Positions 1 through 11,500 of a stretch of DNA of 64,000 nt are shown here, in pieces. Position numbers and translations under genes: made by a program. The stretch is from positions 44,715,695 to 44,779,694 of the forward strand of contig CM049316.1 of the NCBI GenBank assembly GCA_026874595.1. Direction: 5' to 3'. The notes below the pieces were generated by a model. That model was not told the DNA's origin, made no database searches, and saw nothing but the letters and a program-made list of their open reading frames with translations. How positions within the stretch are numbered: position 1 is the stretch's first letter; each line of letters opens with the position of its first letter. Origin of the DNA: Sipunculus nudus (lineage: Eukaryota; Annelida; Sipuncula; Golfingiida; Sipunculidae).

Positions 1-455
1 GTGCCATCTTTGGTTATGATGGAAATTCTTCGTTTGTATATGGCTGATATATCAAGCTTCAGCTCTTTGTGCACATGCGCTTAAAAGGTCTATTGTTATA
101 AACATTTTGTTACTGGGCCGTTGTTAGGAAAGGTTACGTTGAATGTCTGCTATTTAACTCGATTCCATATTAAAACAAACTGACCAGTGTAACGGATGTC
201 GTGGGTTTGCAAGTGTATATAGGATTGTGTACAATTCACGCTGGGAATAAATGGGGATAAGGGCAAAAATATTTACTGTAGAACCTCCGAATAACGGAAA
301 CTGACGGGACTTGACATTTTGCCCGCACTAGAGAGGTTTCCTTAGTGGGGAGGTTATAGATTTCAGGACCTACTTTCAAGGGACTGTCCGTAATTGGCCG
401 TAAATAGGCGGTGCCCTTAGTACAGAGGTACCCATTCAGAGAGGTTCCACCGTAC

Positions 456-3400
456 CTTGCTGGTTCTGTAGGCCACCACCATTGCGTTTTCCACTAACGT
501 ACACGACGAGAAGATTGAGCTGATGTTGACCACGGCAGCCCGCTCCCAGTTCATGACGTCACCTATCGTCTGCGAGGCCGCCTGCTTCAGCAAAGGGTCG
601 AATGCCTGTCAGTAAACAATTCATGTTAGACCTTTATCAGCACACTAGCGACACATGTCGGCAACGGCGGACACTGAATGTTCGGGTCAGTTAGTCGACT
701 GAAAGATCATATTTGTTACATCTCATATTTAAAAGTCTCTGTCTGAAGTTGTTCTTGTGACATTCATTTTATTCAAATAATGTTGAAAGTGAATCTATAT
801 GTTTTGAACATCTTACAATTTATACAATATTTTGCAATAAATAATTTAGGATAAGTAGTACATGTGTATATATATATCACTTTGTTCACAGTGGCACCAT
901 TAGTATTTGCACATTGTAGGTTTCACTGGAACTTTGGAACCGAGTACTTTGCCCTGTATTAAGATTACAACTTCCATTCCTTACCTTGATGATCATTATT
1001 GGAGCTACTGTGTTGACCTCGAAGCATGACCTCAGTGACTCGGCCTGGACAGTTCCATCAGGCTCGCGGATGGCTAGTGCAGCATTGTTGATGAGTAGGT
1101 TGAGACCTTTGTCTCCCACCACCGTCTGTACTTCCTGGACCAGGCTCGGGAGTCTCGAATAGTCTGTCACATCTATGGAGAACGTTATTAAATGTTATTG
1201 AATGTTATTAATGCAAACCTGTGATATTCACTTATTCGGTCCATATTCCCAGGTTGATTCCTGCATAATTGACTGTACATTTGTGAGTATAACGGATCAT
1301 GTGCCGGATCCACACTAAAATCGATTCGATTCTTCATGGGCCCATTATATGTATGGGGCGTTTTCGTGAGTTGTTTGGATAGTTGTGAACAGAAGCTGGT
1401 TGCTGGATTGCACTTAAACGTTATTTGGTCAAAAACAAAATGGCGTCTCTGATATGACGAAATCAGTGTCAACATCTACCGCATTTCCTTAGATTTTGAA
1501 GGCAAAATGACCCAGAAGCGACTGGGTTTCAATCCGTTTACAGTTACACTCAATGCCCTATTACACTTATGTTTGTTCCGGGGCCACGTCTACAGATGTA
1601 TAGGCCCCGGAACTTTGAGAGGGCCTTTATACATCATCTTCTGTCTGCAAAGAACCAACAACCGTTCTCGGTTCAGCTTTTTCGACCACTGGTTCAACCA
1701 AAGCCCTGGAGCGCCTAAACCGGAGCGCCAAAACACCTAAAGTACAACCAAACTTTGGTCAGAGCGACAAAACACGCCCATAGTCTCACATTCGTAGGAG
1801 TGGGGAACAAAGTACCTTTCGCACCCCTTACTTTTTTGGGGGAAAAACATATAGCAATGTTGAAGTAATTGTTACGTGGTACCAGTAAATCGGACCGATC
1901 CGGTGAAGCTTGCTTAGTTAGCGAAGTGGTTGGTACGCCGGACTTGTGCGCCACCAACATGGGTTCGAATCCGGGATTGGCCCAATGTTTTACCCTGAGC
2001 AATTTGTCTTCGTAACAAAATGGGGACTCGTCCAACGGGACGGTAAACTTTATGGCCCATGGAATAAGCTCACCAAAGTGTGACTCCTGGGATAATCAGT
2101 CTTGTTCTTATAGCAGAACGCTCGTAGGAGGGGGTGTGTTACGGGATGACATAAATGCGGACCGGACAGTCTTGCTAGTGAAGCATGCTTTTCTAGCGAA
2201 GCGGTTTGAACGCCCGATATCAGCGCCACCGACATGGGTTCGAATCCTGGATCGGCCCAGTATTTTCCCCTGAGCAATTTGTCTTCTAAACAAAATGGGG
2301 ACTCGTCCAACGTGACGGTAAACTTTGTGGCCTAGGGAATAAGCTCTCCAAAGTGTGACTCCTGGAATAACTAGTCTTGTTCTGATAGCAGATCGCTCTT
2401 GAGAGGGGTGTGTTACGGGTTGACATAAAAGCGGACCGAACTGCTAGCGAAGCAGTTGGTACACCGGACTTGTGCGCCACCAACTTGGGTTCGAATCTGT
2501 ACGAAGACCTACAACACAATAACTGTGTATTGTGAAAGACAACTTATTTTTGACAAATATACTGACAATTTTAAAATTCACACACATGGTTAAAGGACTT
2601 CTGTTATCCACCCTGTTTAGTTTGACATTAACAACTCGCGTAACATCACATAATATGTAAACCCTACTGTCTCACAGAAATACAAAAGTTCACCTTTTGT
2701 ATTTTATTGTGACTTATCAATGTATTACAGGGCCCTTCTGTAAACAGAATTTTAATCTGATAAAGGCTACCCTGAAAGATGTTGTAATAAATAAATAAAT
2801 AATTAAATTATACTGTAAAGGTGATTGTCGGTGTCGATATTTCATTTTGTATTAAAGAAAACTACAAAATTAATCATATAAACTGTTTAAATCTTTATAA
2901 TTATAGCTTACAGCTGCATATTTTAATGTATATACATAAAAATAAATATAGGACATCAATAACATTCATAGAAGAATGAACGTTATATGACAAACTCCTC
3001 TAAGCAGGACAATTCATTAATACGGACAAAAGGGGTGTTTCACTGTATGAGGGAGTATATACTTAATCTAAATGGTATCAACTGTTGTACATAAAATGAT
3101 CCGCTATGCTATAAAAATATCCAAAGTTTTTTTTTTTTGTAAACTGAATGAAATTACTTGCATACAGTTCTGTGATATACATAAGGTGTTCACGTAATTT
3201 AAAATGGTACGTATGTATAATTTTAAAGAATAAAACACTGGTTGTTGTGACATATCACGCGGACGGCACGCAGGTAATCACTACAGCTTAGCTATTTTCC
3301 TATCTAAGGCTTATTTAAGGATGGTCTCGTAATCTAAATACCAAAATTGCATTTCATATTTCACTTCCGGGACAGGAATATCGATGTCGCACAATAAATA

Positions 3401-3878
3401 CAAAACGTCTTTTTACAACAAGGAAGGCTTCAGAGTGAAACAAACATTATATTAGCTGGGGTCCGTGTAATGGTGGCTAACAGGCGTGTCGTTTAGTTTG
3501 GCGAGGTTTTATTCCTTGGCTCTCCATATTGAATTGATCAAAATATGCAGCGCAAATATGTGCTGGGGGGGGGGGGGGACTTTATTGAAACGCCCTGGTC
3601 TCGTGTTGTGTGAACACGGTACATGTATATTATATACGTGTGTCTGTGTGAACCATTCGTAAACAGACTGCTATCCTGAAAATGAAGGAACTTTGACGGA
3701 TACTAACTTAATAAATTTATGATCTTCAACATGTCAACATTTTAATGTTTGACTTTATTTATGATTGGTTATCTTTCCTTTAAAAAAATCTTCCCTCGAC
3801 CGTGCATATAGGCGGTTTTAATGTTTGTGTTTACCGCCGTATAAAAGCACGTTAAATTAAACAGCTCTCTCTCTCTCT

Positions 3879-3931
<53 letters not shown>

Positions 3932-6900
3932 AAGGTCAATATTTAAAAAGAAGTATATTTACGCTGTTTTCATGTCCCTTTAAAGGTCATCAAATGTCAC
4001 AAACATGAAACATATTTGCATCCTCAAAGAGACTGAATGAATCTGGGAATAAGTGCAGCATCCTTTATAGGTGGCCCACCCCCTCCACTTGGCGGAGGCT
4101 TGCACTCCTTAGAAAGCAAAATTCTAGTTTATAACTTGTATTGGGAGAGGAGAAAATTATGATTTGATAGGAGGAGGGTTTTATTCTTCTTTTTTTTCAC
4201 AGGGTGTTTTAATGGGGATTATGAGTAACCTTTTCCGGGATATATAGGGATGTTTCTGTCGGTCCTCCTTTGACTTTCCCCCTTACATTTTCCCAGCAAA
4301 CGAGGCCCATGGCCCAATCGGTACAAAGTACGATGAGTAAAACCTGCGACACTGATATCCTTCTTATCGATACTTGTTTTATCGGTACCAACTTTAAATA
4401 TTGAGCATAATGTCAAATTATTGACAGAGCAGATACAGTTGTCACGATATACATAGAGCGTGTTGTCCTTTATGTAAACCTAATACGTCTTTAATGTCCT
4501 TGATAATAATTTATGTGTGCACAATGTAGTGCAAGACCAGCAAATGTAGGGCCGTTAAAATAGTCAAGAAACTGAGAGAGGAACTGTTCAATTAAACAAT
4601 CTTGAAGCCGAAAACTCTTGGTGGATCAAACCCACACATTCAGAGAGCATGTTTCATTTCGCCATCTTGCAAATGGTATGAGGAGCCAAACTCCTCATTT
4701 TCTTGCCAATGGACGGGAATAAACACGAGCTGTAACATTTGCTGCACTGTATTAGTTTGTATGTCTTGGTGAATGTATTAGTAATCGCTCCTTCCATAGG
4801 GATAATATGTAAAAAGCGCGTTTCAGTTAATCAGTTTTGATTTAATTATAAACATTCATTTTCATAGATTATTTTTTAAAGTGACGACAACAGGAATGAA
4901 ATGCATGTATCCATTAAATTAAACGTGCGTAATGCTTTAACTTCAACATGAATATTGCATCATTCGTAGACTTCTGTACCACCATTCTGATACGCGTCTA
5001 TAAGACTAAAGTGCAGAAATACCAGCATGGAACATTACAAATAGCAACTTTATTAAATTTTAATGAGATCCCTGGTATCACAAACATGTGTATTCAAGCA
5101 ATATATATTTATCTATATAGATATAAGCAAAAGTGTGTTAATATGGCGGCCATTTCAAAATTCAATATGACGGCCTTACCCAATCTGTAGCAAGTATGGC
5201 AATGGTTTAAATGGAATCCCTGGTATCGCAAGCATGGGTGTTGCTTACATTCATATTAATTTACAGAGCTCACATGTCCAGATACAGGATAAAATATAAC
5301 AAAATTGGCAGAAGAGGCGGCTGAAAAAAAAACGGCACCTGACATTTTGGAATCAGCACCCTAAAACTGACTAAGTCAGCCAATAACATCCATTTTTGCA
5401 CGAACATCCAGCAAGATCCAAATATCTGACATAGCATACTATACTATCGGCATCTGGTTGAGTTATTGGAAAATGAAAATAGATCTTACCCAATTGTACG
5501 ATATGAAGATTGGTGTGAGAGGCCGCTAGTTCCTTGAGTTCCTGAAAGTAACAGCAACAGTCATTGAAACAATTTAAAGAGGTACTTTATGCGAAACAGC
5601 TGAGGTATTTTATAATGATGCAAATGAGTCACGAGTATGACCCGTTTAACACTCAACTGAGAGGACTGACCCAAATACAGCTAAAAAAAGTTCATGATCA
5701 TTTATATAAATATATAACATAAGGTTAATGGTTTTGGTTTTCTGACAATACGCTGTATATATTAAATCGTCTGTAACAATGAGACGGGTAACAATAAGAT
5801 TGAAAGCATGTTAGTCAGACTGGAATAACCGTGTGATTTATGTACATAAATGTATTTGAATGGTCGAGATTAGGGGAAAAAATAAGTGATCTTATTATTT
5901 GAACTATAATGTCAAATGAAACACTTAATCAAAAACTGTTTCAGAATCGGCTGTAATAACGCTGTAATAATCTTTATACTTAAGATATATAAGGACTAAT
6001 TCACATTTTGCTTGTCACCGGTGACCTTTGATACGTCCGTGATATGGGTCAAGGTCAGGAAACTTAAAAAGTTTGCGGCGGCTGGAAAAGGGGATCAGGA
6101 CACCGTTGACCCTTCCCCTCGATCTTTTGTGGTCCAATGTTAACATTAAACTCGAGATTATCAATCACGTGTATCGTGAAGCTCCTGCGGATCTATCACA
6201 CTAATTCGACAAAGTCAGTTGAACGTATTATTTACCTGACAGAAATAGCATGTGGCCTGATTAAATACCTACGTAAATATTCAGTGTGACATATCTTTAC
6301 CATGCTGAGCACGTACCGTTGAAGTGTTTTCATTATGAAGAGTGAGCAATCATGCAATGTCAGCGCATGCAAACACGCAAAATACTCATGAGCAAGTACA
6401 ATCAATTAACTACGTGGCCTTAAACCCGACAAGGGTGCGGCTTCATGTTAATCCTAGTGCCCTTTTAAAACGACCACGGTGCATATATATATGAGTTCAG
6501 GGTCAGTTGTCGGAATATAAACTCCAGTGGGATTTTCATTAAGAAAGCTGGCAACGTACATCATTTTAAAGCTTATAACCTGATAAATCTAAAATCCATT
6601 TCCCCTTGTAGTTTCAGGACCAACACACGAGGTCAAGGTCACCGCTTTTAATATTTTTTTACCATTCTAGGGTCAGTTGTTATTCCTTCGGAATTTCTTT
6701 AAACAAACTTGCAACAAACACCATTTAAAGCATATACCATTAAAAATCTAAAAATTAGGCCTTGATTTTTCATCAAGAAAATCCAACGGCTGAATAAAAA
6801 CTGACGACTGAGCTTGAATATCCGTATTCCGTTCAGTGCATTGACCTGTGATCACCATCACCATTGCATTATGATATGGACCTTTTAAAAGGTATGCACA

Positions 6901-7377
6901 CCAACATACAATACTGACCAAGGATATATCACTAAAGGGCGCTGTTACGACCCATAATGTAATAACCGGCCCATAATGTAATAACGGCCCATATTGTAAT
7001 AAAAACGACCCATAATGTATTAATGGCCCATAATGTAATAAAAAACGACCCGTATTGTAATATCCATACCCTGCCCATATTGTAATAAAATCGCAAGTGG
7101 GTAAAACGGCCCATATTGTAATAACATCTCAGGTGGGTAAAACGGCCAATGATTTTATCATTCAAATTTCATGCAAATTAATTTAGACAATTCAAATATT
7201 GACTTCTCGTCACACGAATGTGTAAGTGATCATATAAGTATTAAAAACCACTTGATTACATAATGACTATCTGTTTAGAACGGTGACCAAGCTAATATGA
7301 GCGAAATACGGCCATGATTCATGTTTATCCTTTTGTTAAATCAGTGTTTAAATAGGGTGATAAAGTATTTAAACAAG

Positions 7378-7456
<79 letters not shown>

Positions 7457-7600
7457 GGCTGTAGTATTTAGGCTTCTGAATAAAACCCAACAGAAACACG
7501 TATTGAATGAATTTTGGTTTGCTGAAAACACCTTAATATTTCTTCTGGGTACATTTCTAGGATTTTTTTAAGCGCCTGGGTCCACTAAAGATAATACACT

Positions 7601-7665
<65 letters not shown>

Positions 7666-8526
7666 TCTTATACAATCTAATTTTTCGAAAATACTATTAC
7701 GCCCAAACAACAATTTGAAAAAGCCGGTTTCTATGTTCTACAGGCAGAGCATAGGGCTCAGAGCGGGATATTAGTTTCAGAGGCGTAGCCAGGATTGAGG
7801 GAGGGAAGGGGGCCATGATTAGTGGCGGATCCAGAAATTCGAAGGGGGGGGGGCTAATATGCATATATGGGTACTATGAAAACTGTTATATATACGTGTA
7901 TGTATATACATATATATATATGTATATATATTATTATTATTATTATACGTTATATTTTATCGTATGAAAATATGAATGTTTTATTCAATTACGAACCATG
8001 GTTTAATTAAGGTTAGTAACAGGTTCATGAGGAAAGTATTGGAGGGGGTATCCACCTGCCATATTTTGACATTTTTTTTACTATGCAATGTAAAGAGGAC
8101 AGTTGGAGGCAATTTTCAGCAAAAAATGAGGATTCCTGTTCCTGAAAAACTTCTCCCTTATTTCGTTATGTAGTCAACTGTATATTCAATATTTAACATT
8201 TATATTTCTTCAAATTTGAATATATATTATCTTGGTAAACTCTGCATTTTACCGGGGACCATGGTCTCGACAGCACACATGACTCCTTAGTGCACATATC
8301 GCGAGTTCGAGTACTGGTATCACCAGAGGAGCCGTGAGAGTGTTCACGGTCGACCCCAACCAGGGCCTGGTACTCTGCAGTAGTTCTGCCGCTGTTCATA
8401 AATATCCTCATCCTAAACTAATGACTATAAAAGTAAACAACTGCAGTTAAAATAAATTAAAATCTAATTGCCAATAAATAAAAAGAAATATGAAAAATGA
8501 AAATCAATCACGAAAATTGGGAAATT

Positions 8527-8558
<32 letters not shown>

Positions 8559-11500
8559 TGGTAACTTCCGAAAGGACGGCGAGCACTGGATGCTACCGGG
8601 ACCAAGCCGAGAAGCGGCGAGAGTTTTCATGATCGGCCCCCATTCAGCTAGGGTGAGCGCTCTGCATAATGGGAAGGCTGTGCCCTAAAGCCCTGTATCA
8701 CGTTTGTATCACAAACGAAGGCAAAATTTGGCGAGTTCCTGCATGTTATGACTCAGTAATGGGGATGATTACACACCCAGGACCCGCAGGTGCGGTAGTT
8801 ACCTGACACCAGGAAATTATATAAATGACACTAAGCGTGTGCCCTGTCACGTGTTCCAAAACCGAGATAGATTTATACAGATGTACCGACAGATTAAGAT
8901 TAGTTACAAAAAGCGATTACATCCACACAAAAAAATATATATACATACCTTATTTCTTCAAACTCGGAACCATCCTACAGAGAAGGTTTAACTCAGTAGT
9001 ATAATTTTTAATGGAACAGGGTGACTGTATTTTGTCTACCTAAAGGATCGACGAACAGCTATAAAGACCTATAAAGACTACCGAACGTCACCAACTGAGC
9101 CTTGGGGAGTGCCTCCTAGTAATTATTACAACTGTTTTAACAATCCATGAAAAAACAGATATTTGCAATCGCCGAGGGAACGCAAGGGAAGCCTCCCCCA
9201 GCCTTCTTCACCCTACCCGCCACCCCAGCCCCACCCCCACCCTTCACGGTCACAACCCCCCTCCCCCTTCCCGGTTACCTGCAAATGATAGGTAATAGTA
9301 AAAGCATGGGAAAAGGGAAGGAGTTAAGTTTGCTCCCCAGTTATTTGTCAGTCATATGCTATTTTGCTATTTACTATTTTTGATAATTACTATTCATATT
9401 ATAATGTAAATGCCGTGGCCTCAAAGGAATTAAGAAATGTCGCCATTTACAAAATAAATCTAAATAATATGCCTCACCCAATCCCATTGGCCTGTTGCTA
9501 GCGGGTTTTCCTTGGTTAGTATTCCACATATATATTGTAACAATGGTCAATATTGTAATAGAAGTTGCCTTTTTTGTTGTAAAAACGGCAATATTAAAAT
9601 AATTGCCGATACCGTAATAATAAATGAGTAACATTGTAATAACTTAACCTCACCTCTAATGTAATCAGCATGGCGGGGGCTAAAATTGGCAAAAAGGCCA
9701 ATATTTAAAAAAAATGCAGTTTAGAAGATTATGATTAAATTCATGTCAAATTTACGTAGACAACATGAACGTTGACTGTTTCACTGGATTTCCATTATGA
9801 CTGCATCTCTTATACCAATGAGGTACCAAAATTGTTGTCATTTTAGAAGGTATTCTCAAACGACATATCGCCTGTTAGATTTGGGATTCATTCTTGAGCT
9901 TAAACATTTGTTATTACAATATGGGCCTTTTTCCCACTTCCCTTTTTTAATACAATATGGGTAGGGTATGATTATTACAGTATGGGTCGCTTTTATTACA
10001 ATATGGGCCGTTATTACATTATGGGTTGGTTATTACATTACGGGTCGTAACAGGCGCCTTTCACTTGCGTGTTTTCTATAGCAGAAAACAGCAGAACTGT
10101 TAAAAGCCATGACCTTGACCTCGTTTCTGCAGGTAAAGGGGCTATATGGTTTTAAAGATCGATAAGGTTATAAGCTATAAAATTATGCATAATGCTAGCT
10201 TTCTTCATGATAATAATGTGACAAAATTAAAGAAATATTAAATTCATGACTTGAACTTGTTTGTAAACCTTGAAACTGAAGGAGAAAATACAAGCATGGT
10301 TTTTTATATTTGTATGGATATAAGCTTTAAAATGATGCATGTTTCTTGCCTTCATCATGGACATCCTACGATAATGACAATTGAACCAGGAAACGTATAT
10401 AAATTATAAAAATCATGACTTTGTTTGCTGACCTATAAACTGCAGGGGGAAAAGGTAACATAGAATTTTTAGATTTGTCAGATCAAAGGCTTTAAAAATG
10501 GCGTATGTTGCCACCTTTCTTCATTTAACTCCCTTGGAGGGACAACTGACCCTGGATTATATAGACTGTTTAAGTTTGCCTGGTATTGCGCCCAATGGCA
10601 CACACGACGCACTACTTACTCATGTTTCACAGTATAGGTCCCATGAAGTGGACGCTCGTCGAACAATTCTTGTGTTAGCGTGACAACGTGCATTTTGTCT
10701 GGGTCAGAAAAAGCGACGTAACTGCGGCGGTACAAGCAACCAGGCTCTGCTACCAAGTGTGACGGGGCTTATAAGGCGCATGAGACGAGCATACAAAGAG
10801 CACCCACTACAGAATCAAATGTGCAAAATGAATAACCATGCTGGCACTCACATGTTTGACGTGACATTCAACCCAGTCACCGCCCGATTTGGCTATAATC
10901 AGTAAATGTAAATATAACATGTGAGTGTCGATCCGTTGGGACTCATATCTTATATCAGCATGCGATATAAGTTAATCCCCTTATTCATACAGGTAACCTT
11001 TTTGCATAATGTTGTAAAGCCCACGACAGCTCTATATCGCCGTGCTTTTTTACATCTTCAACAGATCTGGAAGCAGTTATATCACGTAACCTATTCACTG
11101 AAGCACGTGCATAATTTTCCGTTTATATTTACAATACAGCGTCACATATATTATCCCACAAAATAAAGCAAGAGGTTTATCAATAATCAACATGTTTCCT
11201 GGACAAATATACCTTTTGTGGGTATATTTGGAACAGATCTTGTCGAAGCATAATCTATATTTACTTCATTTACTTAAAGTTTGTAATTTCTAACTTATTC
11301 TGCGTATATATTAATGAACTGTAATTCCTGTTAAAGTAGTTCTTATAGCGCCTCTGTGCCGGATGAATCAGTTTATTTACAAGCTGTTAGTAAACATGGT
11401 ACATGCGCTAATGTTGACAAACAGAAAGAAGACATGCAACGTAAGGTTACATATGTGCATTTGATTGCCCTTCCTCCCCCCCCCCCAAGTTATAAATACA

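Noticed and set aside
1919-1985. Genuine tRNA gene
   Set aside because: A and B boxes are good, but I cannot fit a full acceptor stem and anticodon arm; it is part of a repeated unit.
4948-5190. 80-codon gene repeated at 21770-22012
   Set aside because: Identical because the segment is duplicated; intronic, low complexity, no splice sites.
7325-7531. YIYIYI reading frames
   Set aside because: Translation of AT microsatellites; likewise at 15470-15708, 41055-41282 and 46991-47266.
9147-9383. Proline-rich protein
   Set aside because: C-rich low-complexity DNA inside the foldback element.
10498-10905. Conserved small gene present in both segmental copies
   Set aside because: Conservation is explained by the recent duplication; the frame starts inside an inverted-repeat arm and a reading frame downstream exists only in copy 2.
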